From: an uncultured Polaribacter sp.
GTDB lineage: Bacteria > Bacteroidota > Bacteroidia > Flavobacteriales > Flavobacteriaceae
DNA length: 64,000 nucleotides
Direction of reading: 5' to 3'
Assembly (NCBI RefSeq): GCF_947497125.1
Contig: NZ_CANMFI010000007.1
Coordinates: forward strand, 115,623 to 179,622
Below the pieces are notes generated by a model. It was not told where the DNA came from. It searched no databases and saw nothing but the letters and a program-made list of their open reading frames with translations. Positions within the stretch are counted from its first letter, which is position 1. Every line of letters starts with the position of its first letter. Shown in pieces: positions 10,245 to 19,828 of this stretch. A program made the position numbers and the translations under genes.

Positions 10245-11603
10245 ATGAAACAATTAAAATTAGCTGTGATCGCTTTATTTACTATGGTGTCTTTTAGTAA
10301 TTTAAGTGCACAAGATGAGAACAACCCTTGGGTAGTAGGTTTTGGTGTTAATGCTGTGGATATGTACGGTATAAACTCAACTTCTGACCAGTTTAAAGAT
10401 TTATTAGGAAGTACAGATTGGAATATTTTACCATCTATTTCTAGAATTTCTGTAGACAAGTATTTAGAAAAAGGTTTTAGCTTACAATTAGCTGGATCTA
10501 TAAACAAAATTACTACGCATTTAGAGAAAAATGATGCTGATTACTTATTATGGTCTGTAGGGGCTTTAGTAAAGTATGATTTAAATCATTTAATAGGAGA
10601 GACTGCATGGTTTGATCCTTATGTAGCTTTGGGTGGAGACTATGTAAATAGTGGAAAAAGTGACCAAAGTGAATTAATGGGTCATGGTGCTTTAGGTTTT
10701 AACGTATGGTTTAATGATAACTTAGGTTTAAACTTTCAACACGGAAGTAAATTAGGTTTTGCAAAAAATGTAAGATCTCATTACCAAAACTCTATTGGTT
10801 TAGTAGTTAAGTTTGGTGGTAAAGATACTGACGGAGACGGAGTATATGACAAAGAAGATGCTTGTCCTGAAGTAGCAGGTTTAAAAGAATTCAACGGATG
10901 TCCTGATGCTGATGGCGATGGAGTAAAAGATTCTGAAGATACTTGTCCTAATGTTGCTGGTTTAGCTGCAATGAATGGATGTCCTGATGCTGATGGCGAC
11001 GGAGTAGCTGATAATGATGACATGTGTCCTAACGAAAAAGGAACAAAAGCAAACAAAGGTTGTCCTGATGCTGATGGAGATGGTGTTGCTGACAAAGATG
11101 ATAAATGTGCTAACGTAGCAGGTCCTGTTGCAAATGCAGGTTGTCCTTGGCCAGATACTGATGGAGATAGCATTTTAGATAAAGATGACAAATGTCCTAA
11201 TGAGGCAGGAGTTGCTTCTAAAAATGGATGTCCTGATGTAATGACAAACGAAGCTAAAATAGGAATGAATGCTTTTGCAAAGTCAATCTTATTTAATTCT
11301 GGTAGAACTTCATTTAAATCAGGTGTTACTAAAGAATTAGACGGTATGTTAGCTATCATGAAAGAATATTCTGCTTCAGAATTTGCAATCAGAGGTTTTA
11401 CTGATAGTACTGGTTCTAAAGCTGGAAACTTAAAGTTATCTAAGCAAAGAGCAACAGCTGTTATGAACTATTTAGTTAAAAACGGTATTGATGCTTCTAG
11501 ATTAACTGCAGAAGGTTTTGGTCAAGCAAACCCAGTAGACTCTAACAAGACTAGAGCTGGTAGAGCTAACAACAGAAGAGTAGAAGTTAAAGTTACAAAC
11601 TAA
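10245..11603 (+). CDS. OmpA family outer membrane protein with TSP3 repeats
   Basis: Outer membrane protein that links the outer membrane to peptidoglycan. From the ATG at 10245 (preferred over a TTG six bases upstream) it has 452 residues. A signal peptide ([19 protein letters not shown]) is followed by an N-terminal beta-barrel to about residue 190, then five thrombospondin type 3 calcium-binding repeats of the form DADGDGVxDxxDxCPxxxG (about 192-330), and an OmpA C-terminal peptidoglycan-binding domain with [11 protein letters not shown] and [11 protein letters not shown]. It is monocistronic, with its own promoter box and a strong terminator, as expected of an abundant porin. The repeats give a long open frame on the opposite strand that is not a gene. 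Confidence 0.93.
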   Translation: MKQLKLAVIALFTMVSFSNLSAQDENNPWVVGFGVNAVDMYGINSTSDQFKDLLGSTDWNILPSISRISVDKYLEKGFSLQLAGSINKITTHLEKNDADYLLWSVGALVKYDLNHLIGETAWFDPYVALGGDYVNSGKSDQSELMGHGALGFNVWFNDNLGLNFQHGSKLGFAKNVRSHYQNSIGLVVKFGGKDTDGDGVYDKEDACPEVAGLKEFNGCPDADGDGVKDSEDTCPNVAGLAAMNGCPDADGDGVADNDDMCPNEKGTKANKGCPDADGDGVADKDDKCANVAGPVANAGCPWPDTDGDSILDKDDKCPNEAGVASKNGCPDVMTNEAKIGMNAFAKSILFNSGRTSFKSGVTKELDGMLAIMKEYSASEFAIRGFTDSTGSKAGNLKLSKQRATAVMNYLVKNGIDASRLTAEGFGQANPVDSNKTRAGRANNRRVEVKVTN

Positions 11604-11632
11604 GCATTAGTTTTAAATTAACTATAATTTAT

Positions 11633-11663
11633 AAAGCCTCATCATTTAGATGAGGCTTTTTTT
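11633..11663 (+). terminator. Intrinsic terminator of the OmpA-family gene
   Basis: Stem GCCTCATC (11636-11643) pairs with GATGAGGC (11649-11656) around a 5-base loop, followed by seven T. Confidence 0.9.
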
Positions 11664-11721
11664 ATGAAGTAAGATTATTGTTTTTAAGTAAAAAAACTTT
11701 TTTAGTTTCAATCAAAAAAAT

Positions 11722-11729
11722 TACCTTTG
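11722..11729 (+). promoter_or_regulatory. Predicted -7 box for atpD-atpC
   Basis: TACCTTTG fully matches TAnnTTTG and lies 60 bases before the atpD ATG, after the preceding terminator. Confidence 0.55.
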
Positions 11730-11749
11730 CAACCTTAAAATGAGAGTAA

Positions 11750-13297
<1,548 letters not shown>

Positions 13298-13340
13298 TTA
13301 ACCGCTTAAAGCCCATAGCTTAAAGCCAAAAGTATTAAAT

Positions 13341-13634
13341 ATGTATTTAGAAATTGTAACACCAGAAGCTATATTATTTTCATCAGAAGTTGATTCTTTA
13401 TCGGTACCTGGTGTAGATGGTGAGTTTCAAATGCAGAATAATCATGCTCCGATAGTTTCAAACTTAAAAGAAGGAGTTGTTAAAGTTCATGTACATACTC
13501 AAGAGCACCTAGTTTTAGATGATTTATCTGGTAAATTTGAATCTCATATAGATGATGATAAAATTTTATTGTTAAACATTAATTCTGGTACTTTAGAACT
13601 AAATGATAACAAAGCGATTATCTTAGCAGATTAA
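13341..13634 (+). CDS. atpC: F1F0 ATP synthase subunit epsilon (short form)
   Basis: Subunit of the central stalk that contacts beta and gamma. Only the N-terminal beta-sandwich is present (97 residues against about 138 in E. coli), with the typical start MYLEIVTPEAILFSSEVDSL and PGVDGEFQMQNNHAPIVSNL. The C-terminal two-helix domain, which inhibits ATP hydrolysis in many bacteria, is missing; that follows from length and is common in this phylum. It is the last gene of the atpD-atpC operon, followed by a strong terminator. Confidence 0.95.
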   Translation: MYLEIVTPEAILFSSEVDSLSVPGVDGEFQMQNNHAPIVSNLKEGVVKVHVHTQEHLVLDDLSGKFESHIDDDKILLLNINSGTLELNDNKAIILAD

Positions 13635-13656
13635 TCAAACATATACAATTTATTAG

Positions 13657-13689
13657 AACCTCAAAGTAATAGTACTTTGAGGTTTTTTT
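13657..13689 (+). terminator. Intrinsic terminator of atpD-atpC
   Basis: Perfect 12-base stem AACCTCAAAGTA (13657-13668) and TACTTTGAGGTT (13673-13684) with a 4-base loop and a T run. Confidence 0.92.
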
Positions 13690-13695
13690 GTAATA

Positions 13696-13727
13696 AAAAA
13701 CATCTTATTTTAAAATAAGATGTTTTT
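13696..13727. terminator. Second, palindromic hairpin behind atpC
   Basis: The palindrome at 13701-13722 (CATCTTATTTT with its complement) is flanked by A and T runs, so it could stop transcription on either strand. Confidence 0.55.
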
Positions 13728-13734
13728 ATAGCAA

Positions 13735-13744
13735 TTTCCCCTAA
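13735..13744 (-). promoter_or_regulatory. TTAGGGGAAA motif, copy 1 (possible regulator site)
   Basis: The plus strand reads TTTCCCCTAA. It is the inverse of a copy 90 bases downstream; both lie upstream of the lipoprotein/two-component operon. Function is inferred from position and repetition only. Confidence 0.3.
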
Positions 13745-13824
13745 TTAATGTATGAACATACATTTTAATACTACAAATATTTGCCTTTTTTTAATTGTAA
13801 ACAACAGTAAAAACCTTCATTATT

Positions 13825-13834
13825 TTAGGGGAAA
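13825..13834 (+). promoter_or_regulatory. TTAGGGGAAA motif, copy 2 (possible regulator site)
   Basis: TTTTAGGGGAAAACCACC at 13823-13840, about 90 bases before the promoter of the 13991 operon. A near-identical stretch stands at 35278-35295. Confidence 0.35.
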
Positions 13835-13923
13835 ACCACCTTTTTTAGACATTGTTTACACTCTTTTAATTGTTTCATGTGAATTTAAGAATCTCTTTAT
13901 CAGTAATTTAAAAATTTATAGGT

Positions 13924-13956
13924 TTTGATTATCAATTTATATTCCTAATATGTTTG
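13924..13956 (+). promoter_or_regulatory. Predicted promoter of the lipoprotein/two-component operon
   Basis: TTTG (13924-13927), 21 bases, then TATGTTTG (13949-13956), a full match to the Bacteroidetes promoter, 34 bases before the ATG. Confidence 0.6.
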
Positions 13957-13990
13957 TACATTAGTGAGTATTAATTTTAAATAAATAATT

Positions 13991-14620
13991 ATGAAAATGT
14001 TTTTTAAAAAAACCGGTTTAGTATTTTTTATGTTCTCTATTCTATTAGCTTGTGATTCTACAGAACAAAAGAAAGAAAATTTTATTGCCAAAGAAGCTCA
14101 GAACAATTGCTACCCAAATAATGAACGACCAAAAAATGCAATTACTTATAAAGAACTTTCAGCTATGTTAGCACAGTATGAAACTCATCAAAAAGCAGTA
14201 TTAAAAGATTATGTAAATAAAGAGTTTAGTTATAAGGAGGGTGACACAGAGTCTAATTGGTATTCTATAGATGAATTAAAACAATATATTGCTTATGTAG
14301 AGAGACTTTCAGAAGAAAAAGGTATTCCTTTAACGGGTATTAAAATATTTTCTGCAGCATACCCAGATAATAGTGTTGGTAAAGATCATAAAGGTAGGCA
14401 AACACTTATTTTTGCACCTACTACAACAATAGGATCTGATGACAAAGTTGCCTTTGAGCCTTTAAAATCGTCTAATAAAAACCCTGTTCCAATGTTAAAA
14501 TATTTAGCAGAGTTTAATAATAAGAATAACGTTAACAAAGCTTCTTTTTTACCAAGTATTTATGTAAAAGATGAAAATAGTTCTGCTGCAAATAGAACAC
14601 ATATAGCGCCACCTTATTAG
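13991..14620 (+). CDS. Lipoprotein of unknown function, first gene of a two-component operon
   Basis: 209 residues with a lipoprotein signal peptide: basic start, hydrophobic core and lipobox LLAC, with lipidation expected at C21. The mature part is soluble and charged, with no domain I can name; motifs include YKELSAMLAQYE near 55, WYSIDELKQYIAYVERL near 85 and FAPTTTIGS near 145. It has one other cysteine (near 38). The next gene follows after 8 bases and encodes a membrane protein, then a histidine kinase and regulator, so this lipoprotein may be part of the signal input. That role is inferred from the operon only. Confidence 0.85.
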   Translation: MKMFFKKTGLVFFMFSILLACDSTEQKKENFIAKEAQNNCYPNNERPKNAITYKELSAMLAQYETHQKAVLKDYVNKEFSYKEGDTESNWYSIDELKQYIAYVERLSEEKGIPLTGIKIFSAAYPDNSVGKDHKGRQTLIFAPTTTIGSDDKVAFEPLKSSNKNPVPMLKYLAEFNNKNNVNKASFLPSIYVKDENSSAANRTHIAPPY

Positions 14621-14628
14621 TATTATAT

Positions 14629-15279
14629 ATGTTTTATCTAATTTACTTAATCTCTTTTGTAACTCTTTTATTTTATTTTATATTTAAAAATAAAGTAAAA
14701 GAGTCTCAAATAATATATTTTATATGGTATTTGTTTGCCATGTTTTTTTTAGATTTTATTGCACATTTGTCAAGGGAGTTTACTGAATTTAGGTACAATG
14801 TTATTTTTTATAACATTCTAATTTTTGTTCAATATAATTTAATTCTGTTTTTTTATTACAAGGTTTTTAATAACGAAGTTGTAAAAAAATGGAATTATAT
14901 TTTACTTTATTTATTTAATATTTGTTATGTTGCTTTGGCACTGTTTTACGGAATTAAATATTCTTTTTTAAATAAATATTTTGTAATTACAGATATTATA
15001 GGATCATCTTTAATAAGTATTATTTTATTATTATATCTTAGAGAGCTTTTAAATTCAGAAAAAATTTTAGATTACAAGCGGCTAATTAATTTCTGGATTA
15101 CAATTGGGTTATTAGTATATTATTTAGCTTCTATACCTTTTGTATCTGTATTAAATACAATGGCTAATTTGTCTAAAGAAAATTTAGATTTTATCTATAA
15201 TATTCAACATTTACTTTCTGTGTTTATGTACGCTTGTTTTATTTTAGGGTTACTATGGAATCAAAAGAAAGTCAAATAA
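14629..15279 (+). CDS. Seven-helix membrane protein of unknown function
   Basis: 216 residues with about seven hydrophobic segments (near 2-18, 28-46, 57-77, 88-106, 118-136, 152-170 and 191-210), with short basic loops between them. No catalytic motif or named domain is visible. The gene is very AT-rich. Its 3' end overlaps the kinase start by 25 bases (15255-15279), which implies translational coupling. The kinase has no extracytoplasmic sensor domain, so this protein may be its membrane sensor or partner; that is an inference from gene order. Confidence 0.82.
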   Translation: MFYLIYLISFVTLLFYFIFKNKVKESQIIYFIWYLFAMFFLDFIAHLSREFTEFRYNVIFYNILIFVQYNLILFFYYKVFNNEVVKKWNYILLYLFNICYVALALFYGIKYSFLNKYFVITDIIGSSLISIILLLYLRELLNSEKILDYKRLINFWITIGLLVYYLASIPFVSVLNTMANLSKENLDFIYNIQHLLSVFMYACFILGLLWNQKKVK

Positions 15280-16007
15280 TTTTAATTGTATCAACAGTTG
15301 TAATAGTATTAATAATTATTGCCATTATTCTATTGTTTTCTGTTTTTCAGAGTAGAAAAAATAAACTTTTACTAGAAAGAGAACAATCAGAGAAAAGATT
15401 TCAAAGAACAATTGCAGAAACGCAAATTGAAATAAGAGAAGAAACTTTGCGAAATATTAGTTGGGAGTTGCATGATAATATTGGTCAGTTATTAACCTTA
15501 GCAAAAATTCAGTTACAGAATGCTACAGCAGAAAATTTTACAGAGGTTTCCAATACAATATCAAAAGGGTTAAAAGAAGTACGTTCTCTATCGAAGTTAA
15601 TCAATCCAGAGGCAATAAACAACATCGACTTAAAAGAAGCAATTCAGTTAGAGATAGATAGGTTTAATAGATTAAACTTTATAAATGCTAGTTTGGTAGT
15701 TACGGGTAAAGAGCAAGAAATTAAAAGTCAGTCTAACATTATTATTTTTAGAATTTTACAAGAATTTTTTTCGAACACTATTAAACATTCAAAAGCGTCT
15801 AATTTAGATGTAACAATGTCTTTTACTAAAACTCAACTGATAATTAATGTTAAAGATGATGGTATTGGTTTTTCGATTAAAAATAAAACGTATAAGGGTA
15901 TTGGTTTAGATAATATTAAAAATAGAGCAAAATTAATTGGAGCTTCTGCTATTTTTTCTTCTTCAGAAAATACAGGTACTTCTTTAAAAATAATATACAA
16001 TTTATGA
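15255..16007 (+). CDS. Sensor histidine kinase, NarL-type (HisKA_3)
   Basis: 250 residues from the ATG at 15255, chosen over a TTG at 15234. One N-terminal membrane segment (IILIVSTVVIVLIIIAIILL) is followed by a short coiled coil, the HisKA_3 dimerisation domain with the phospho-acceptor H73 in WELHDNIGQ, and a HATPase domain with the N box FFSNTIKHS, DDGIGF and GIGLDNIKNRAKL. There is no periplasmic or PAS sensor domain, so the signal must come through a partner, probably the two genes before it. It overlaps the response regulator by 4 bases (ATGA, 16004-16007). Confidence 0.93.
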   Translation: MESKESQIILIVSTVVIVLIIIAIILLFSVFQSRKNKLLLEREQSEKRFQRTIAETQIEIREETLRNISWELHDNIGQLLTLAKIQLQNATAENFTEVSNTISKGLKEVRSLSKLINPEAINNIDLKEAIQLEIDRFNRLNFINASLVVTGKEQEIKSQSNIIIFRILQEFFSNTIKHSKASNLDVTMSFTKTQLIINVKDDGIGFSIKNKTYKGIGLDNIKNRAKLIGASAIFSSSENTGTSLKIIYNL

Positions 16008-16648
16008 TGAAACATTCGGTAGTTATAGTAGACGATCATACTTTATTGTCTCAGGCCATAGAGAGTATGGTAAATACGTTTGATAAGTTTAAGGTGTTGT
16101 ATACTTGTAAAAATGGTAAAGAATTGATGGGTAAATTTGCAGAATCTGCTAAATTTATTCCAGATGTTGTTTTAATGGATATAAATATGCCAATCATGAA
16201 TGGGATTGAAACTACAGAGTGGATTACCAAAAATTACCCAGACGTAAGTGTTATGGGGCTTTCTGTAGAAGATGAAGACAGTACTATTCTTAAAATGTTA
16301 CAAGTAGGTGCTATTGGGTATTTGCTAAAAGACACCGAAAAAACAGTTTTAGAGAAAGCTTTAGTAGAAATTGTAGAAAATGGTTTTTACCACAATAAAA
16401 GTGTGACAAATTTATTATTAAAATCTATTTCAGGAAAAGCAAAACAAGAAATTACCTTTAAAGAAAGAGAACTTACTTTTATGAAATTGGCTTGTACAGA
16501 ATTAACTTATAAAGAAGTAGCCGATAAAATGTGTTTAAGTCCTAAGACGATTGATGGCTATCGAGATGTTTTATTTACAAAATTAAATGTAAAAAACAGG
16601 GTTGGATTGGTAATGTATGCTATAAAAAATAAAATTTACACTCCATAA
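16004..16648 (+). CDS. Response regulator, NarL/FixJ family
   Basis: 214 residues. A receiver domain (1-125) has the acidic pair VDD near the start, the phospho-acceptor D59 in VLMDINMP and the conserved lysine in YLLKDTE. A C-terminal LuxR-type helix-turn-helix reads ELTYKEVADKMCLSPKTIDG (near 166-185). Its stop-start overlap with the kinase makes the two a cognate pair. The TTAGGGGAAA motifs upstream of the operon are candidates for its binding site, which would mean autoregulation; that is untested. Either the ATG at 16004 or the one at 16007 could be used. Confidence 0.94.
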   Translation: MMKHSVVIVDDHTLLSQAIESMVNTFDKFKVLYTCKNGKELMGKFAESAKFIPDVVLMDINMPIMNGIETTEWITKNYPDVSVMGLSVEDEDSTILKMLQVGAIGYLLKDTEKTVLEKALVEIVENGFYHNKSVTNLLLKSISGKAKQEITFKERELTFMKLACTELTYKEVADKMCLSPKTIDGYRDVLFTKLNVKNRVGLVMYAIKNKIYTP

Positions 16649-16656
16649 AAAAAGTG

Positions 16657-16664
16657 TAAATTTG
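16657..16664 (+). promoter_or_regulatory. Predicted -7 box for rbfA, suggesting a leaderless mRNA
   Basis: TAAATTTG is a full match to the -7 consensus and ends only four bases before the rbfA ATG. Transcription would start at or within a few bases of the start codon. Confidence 0.5.
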
Positions 16665-16668
16665 CAGT

Positions 16669-17064
16669 ATGGAAGAAACGAACAGACAACGCAAAATAGC
16701 AGGAGTATTACAGAAAGATTTAGTAGATGTTTTACAAAAAGCTGCCCAAGATGGCATGAAGGGTGTAATTATTTCTGTTTCTAAAGTTCATGTAACTTCA
16801 GATTTAGGAGTTGCAAAAGTATACTTAAGCGTTTTTCCTTCAAGCAAAAGAGAAGAATTAATTAAAGGAGTGATTTCTAATACTACTTTAATTAGGCATG
16901 AAATGGCCGCAAGAACAAAAAATCAATTACGAAGAATGCCAGAATTACTTTTTTTTGGTGATGATACTCTTGATTACATAGAAAAGATAGATAAATCTTT
17001 AAAAGGAGAAGACGAAAACCCTATTAAGAATCCGAGTGTTTTGCCAAAACGTAAAAGGAATTAA
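16669..17064 (+). CDS. rbfA: 30S ribosome-binding factor A
   Basis: A KH-like protein that helps late maturation of the 30S subunit and 5' processing of 16S rRNA. 131 residues with the family patterns METNRQRKIAGVLQKDL-like start, VTISKVHVTSDLGVAKVY-like strand and RRMPELLFFGDDTLDYIEKI near 85-105. It is followed after 14 bases by an FtsX-type permease in the same direction, so the two are probably one operon. The promoter box lies directly against the start codon. Confidence 0.93.
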   Translation: MEETNRQRKIAGVLQKDLVDVLQKAAQDGMKGVIISVSKVHVTSDLGVAKVYLSVFPSSKREELIKGVISNTTLIRHEMAARTKNQLRRMPELLFFGDDTLDYIEKIDKSLKGEDENPIKNPSVLPKRKRN

Positions 17065-17078
17065 TTAACCCTTTTTAT

Positions 17079-18278
17079 TTGAACTTTTCTCTATACATAG
17101 CAAAACGGTATTTATTTGCAAAAACAACAAATAATGCCATTAATATTATTACAATTATTGCTTCTTTTGGTGTAATAGTTGGTGCATTGGCATTGTTTAT
17201 TATTTTATCTGGCTTTTCTGGTTTGCGTACCTTTAGCAACAGCCTTTTAGAATCTTCAGATCCAGATATTAAAATAACTGCTACGTCTGGTAAAACATTT
17301 TTATTTACAAATAACATAGAACAAGATTTAGCAGATGCTAAGATTTTTTCTTACTCTAAAGTGATAGAAGAACGAGCGTTTTTAGCTTATAATGATAAAA
17401 ATGAAATTGCTTACATAAAAGGTGTTGATGAGAACTATACGTCTATTATAAACATAGATAGTGCCTTAAATACAGGTAATTGGTTGCAGAAAGATGTTTT
17501 AAATACAGCCGTTATTGGTAGTGGAATATCAAGAAAATTATCTTTAGGTGTTTTAAGTTTTGGCGAGCCTTTGTCTATCTTAATTCCGAAAGCAGGAAAA
17601 GGTTTTTTTAATTTAAACAATGCATTTAAGAAGTTAAATGTTCAAATTGTTGGTTTGTATTCTGGTACAGAAGAATTTGAGAATAAGTATGTTTTTGTAG
17701 CACTATCAGACGCAAAAACCTTGTTAAGCTTAAAAGAAAATGAAATAACGGCCCTCGAAATTCGACTTCATAACAATTTAGATTCCGATGCTTTTGCAGA
17801 AAAATTACAATCTAAATTAGGTGTTTCTTTTAAAGTAAAAACCAAGCAACAATTAAATGCGGCCCTTTATAAAGTAATTAATACCGAAAATTTTGTTTCA
17901 TATTTGATATTTACCTTAATCGTAATTATAGCCTTGTTCAATGTAATCGGTGCAATAATTATGATGATTATCGATAAAAAGCAAAATTTAAAAACCTTAT
18001 TAAATCTTGGAGCAACAATTCAGGAAATTAAAAAAGTGTTTGTTTTTCAGGGGTTTTTACTAACCTTGGTAGGCATGTCAATTGGGCTACTTTTAGGAAT
18101 ACTATTAGTAATGCTTCAGAAACATTTTGGTTTTTTTATGATTACTCAAAACTTATCTTATCCAGTAGAATTTAGATTCTCAAATCTTTTTATTGTAATA
18201 GCTACCATTTCTATTTTAGGCTATATTGCTTCTAAAATTGCAAGTAGTAGAATTTCTAAAGAATTTATAGATAGGTAA
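17079..18278 (+). CDS. FtsX/LolE-like ABC transporter permease
   Basis: 399 residues with the lipoprotein-release permease layout: one N-terminal membrane helix (near 20-43), a large periplasmic MacB-like domain (about 45-255) and three C-terminal helices (about 268-300, 320-345 and 362-385). The start NFSLYIAKRYLFAKTTNNAI resembles LolC/LolE. Translation starts at a TTG; no ATG precedes the conserved start. LolC/LolE move lipoproteins from the inner membrane to LolA using the ATPase LolD. No ATPase gene lies nearby, so the partner is encoded elsewhere. It converges on dusB with 14 bases between the stops. Confidence 0.88.
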   Translation: MNFSLYIAKRYLFAKTTNNAINIITIIASFGVIVGALALFIILSGFSGLRTFSNSLLESSDPDIKITATSGKTFLFTNNIEQDLADAKIFSYSKVIEERAFLAYNDKNEIAYIKGVDENYTSIINIDSALNTGNWLQKDVLNTAVIGSGISRKLSLGVLSFGEPLSILIPKAGKGFFNLNNAFKKLNVQIVGLYSGTEEFENKYVFVALSDAKTLLSLKENEITALEIRLHNNLDSDAFAEKLQSKLGVSFKVKTKQQLNAALYKVINTENFVSYLIFTLIVIIALFNVIGAIIMMIIDKKQNLKTLLNLGATIQEIKKVFVFQGFLLTLVGMSIGLLLGILLVMLQKHFGFFMITQNLSYPVEFRFSNLFIVIATISILGYIASKIASSRISKEFIDR

Positions 18279-18292
18279 CTATTTGTTACTCT

Positions 18293-19291
18293 TTATAATT
18301 GCGGAATAATAGTGTTCCCAAATTTTGCTTCAACTTCATTAAAGGCATTAAAGACATCTTTTGCGTCATCTGAGGTTACCATTTTCATTCTGTACTCTTT
18401 AAAATGAGGTATTCCTTTAAAATAGTTGGTATAATGCCTTCTTGTTTCTACAACGCCTAAATGTTCTCCTTTCCAGTCGATCGCCATTTGCAAATGCCTG
18501 CGAGCCATTTCTGTTCGTTGTGCAATGGTAGGTTTTGCTAAATGTTCACCTGTTTTAAAATAGTGTTTTACTTCATTAAAAAACCACGGATACCCAATTG
18601 AAGCTCTTCCAATCATGGCGCCATCTAGGCCATATTTATCGCGCATTTCCATGGCTCTTTCAGGTGTGGTAACATCTCCGTTGCCAAAAACAGGAATGTG
18701 CATTCTTTGGTTGTTTTTAACCGCTGCAATAGGTTTCCAGTCTGCATCTCCTTTGTACATCTGTGCGCGTGTTCTACCATGTATAGATATTGCGGCACAT
18801 CCTACATCTTGCAGGCGTTCTGCAACTTCAACAATTCGAATAGAATCGTGGTCCCAACCCAAACGAGTTTTTACTGTTACTGGTAAATTGGTGTGTTTTA
18901 CCATCGCTTCAGTAAGTGAAACCATTAAATCGATATCTTTTAAAATACCTGCACCAGCACCTTTAGAAACTACTTTTTTAACGGGGCAACCAAAGTTGAT
19001 GTCTATAATATCTGGTTTCGATTTCTCTACAATTTCAACGGTTTTAAGCATCGACTCTAAATTGGCACCAAAAATTTGAATTCCAACAGGTCTTTCTTTT
19101 TCATAAATATCTAATTTCATGACACTTTTAGCAGCATCTCTAATTAAACCTTCCGAAGAAATAAATTCTGTATACACAACATCTGCGCCATTTTCTTTAC
19201 ACAAAGCTCTAAACGGTGGGTCAGAAACATCTTCCATTGGAGCCAATAAAAGTGGAAATTCTGGAAGTTCTATGTTGCCTATTTTTACCAA
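18293..19291 (-). CDS. dusB: tRNA-dihydrouridine synthase (DusB type)
   Basis: FMN- and NADPH-dependent enzyme that reduces uridine in the D-loop of tRNAs. 332 residues: the FMN-binding TIM barrel starts with PLLLAPMEDVSDPPFRAL, the catalytic cysteine is C102 in DINFGCPVKKV, and GAGAGIL, TVKTRLGW, ISIHGRTRAQMY and GNGDV follow in the expected order; a C-terminal helical domain holds NYFKGIPHFKEYRMK. The start codon is TTG (19291-19289), placed 18 bases after a good minus-strand -7 box. DusB is assigned by overall similarity to the NifR3 type. Confidence 0.92.
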   Translation of the reverse strand: MVKIGNIELPEFPLLLAPMEDVSDPPFRALCKENGADVVYTEFISSEGLIRDAAKSVMKLDIYEKERPVGIQIFGANLESMLKTVEIVEKSKPDIIDINFGCPVKKVVSKGAGAGILKDIDLMVSLTEAMVKHTNLPVTVKTRLGWDHDSIRIVEVAERLQDVGCAAISIHGRTRAQMYKGDADWKPIAAVKNNQRMHIPVFGNGDVTTPERAMEMRDKYGLDGAMIGRASIGYPWFFNEVKHYFKTGEHLAKPTIAQRTEMARRHLQMAIDWKGEHLGVVETRRHYTNYFKGIPHFKEYRMKMVTSDDAKDVFNAFNEVEAKFGNTIIPQL

Positions 19292-19309
19292 AACTGATTA
19301 TTTTTTCTG

Positions 19310-19317
19310 CAAATTTA
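19310..19317 (-). promoter_or_regulatory. Predicted -7 box for dusB
   Basis: The plus strand reads CAAATTTA, i.e. TAAATTTG on the minus strand, a full match, 18 bases before the TTG start. Confidence 0.5.
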
Positions 19318-19435
19318 GTGTTTTTTCATCCTTTAGTAAAAAAAGTTTTTATTAGTGGTTTAGAAATCATTTTTCAATATAATTATTACATTTTATTTAA
19401 AAGTTTTTATATTACACATCAAAAAAATAATTATT

Positions 19436-19711
19436 ATGGGAGCAAAAGAAGATATTTTAAGAAAAATTAGAATTTTAATAACCAATCAGTTTGATTCACC
19501 TGAAGAAGCTTTTCAGTTTTTTGATTCAGATAAAGATGGCAGATTAAATAAATCTGAAATAAAGAAAATGTTACGAGCAGGTGAAGTAAGTGGTTTTATA
19601 TCTGGTTTGGTAGCAAATGAATTGCTAAAAGGGTATGATGAAAATAGTGATGACACTATTAATTGGGAAGAATTTAAAGTAGCCATTGCAGAATTAGAAA
19701 GAGATTATTAA
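19436..19711 (+). CDS. Small EF-hand calcium-binding protein
   Basis: 91 residues and no signal peptide, hence cytoplasmic. Two EF-hand loops are visible: residues 30-41 (DSDKDGRLNKSE), a canonical DxDxDGxLxxxE loop, and residues 68-79 (DENSDDTINWEE), in which the usual glycine at position 6 is aspartate. The protein is little more than this paired EF-hand and so resembles a bacterial calmodulin-like buffer or sensor. Bacterial EF-hand proteins of this kind are poorly characterised and the partner is unknown. It stands alone between dusB (divergent) and lepA. Confidence 0.85.
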   Translation: MGAKEDILRKIRILITNQFDSPEEAFQFFDSDKDGRLNKSEIKKMLRAGEVSGFISGLVANELLKGYDENSDDTINWEEFKVAIAELERDY

Positions 19712-19769
19712 AAATAAATACAACAATTTTTACTTAAAAGGTACATTGTTTTTCAATGTACTTTTTTTA

Positions 19770-19800
19770 TTTGAATAGGTTTGTAAATACCATATCTTTG
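19770..19800 (+). promoter_or_regulatory. Predicted promoter of lepA
   Basis: TTTG (19770-19773), exactly 19 bases, TATCTTTG (19793-19800): a textbook Bacteroidetes promoter, 28 bases before the ATG. Confidence 0.75.
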
Positions 19801-19828
19801 CAAGCAACAAGTAGTTAGAAAACGACGT

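Larger units (their letters stand above)
13635..13990 (+). other. Intergenic region between atpC and the lipoprotein/two-component operon
   Basis: 356 bases without a gene. It holds two terminator hairpins (13657-13690 and 13696-13727), an inverted pair of the motif TTAGGGGAAA (13735-13744 on the minus strand and 13825-13834 on the plus strand) and a promoter (13924-13956) for the operon that follows. Confidence 0.7.

Noticed and set aside
10781..11359. 192-residue open frame on the minus strand within the OmpA gene
   Set aside because: It mirrors the TSP3 repeats (low-complexity serine/proline repeats) and has no start context; it is a by-product of the repeated codons.
14234..14241. Strong Shine-Dalgarno-like AAGGAGGG
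   Set aside because: It lies inside the lipoprotein gene, no start codon follows in a useful position, and this phylum does not rely on such sites.
18615..19079. 154-residue plus-strand frame opposite dusB
   Set aside because: It lies entirely inside dusB and shows no domain or promoter.
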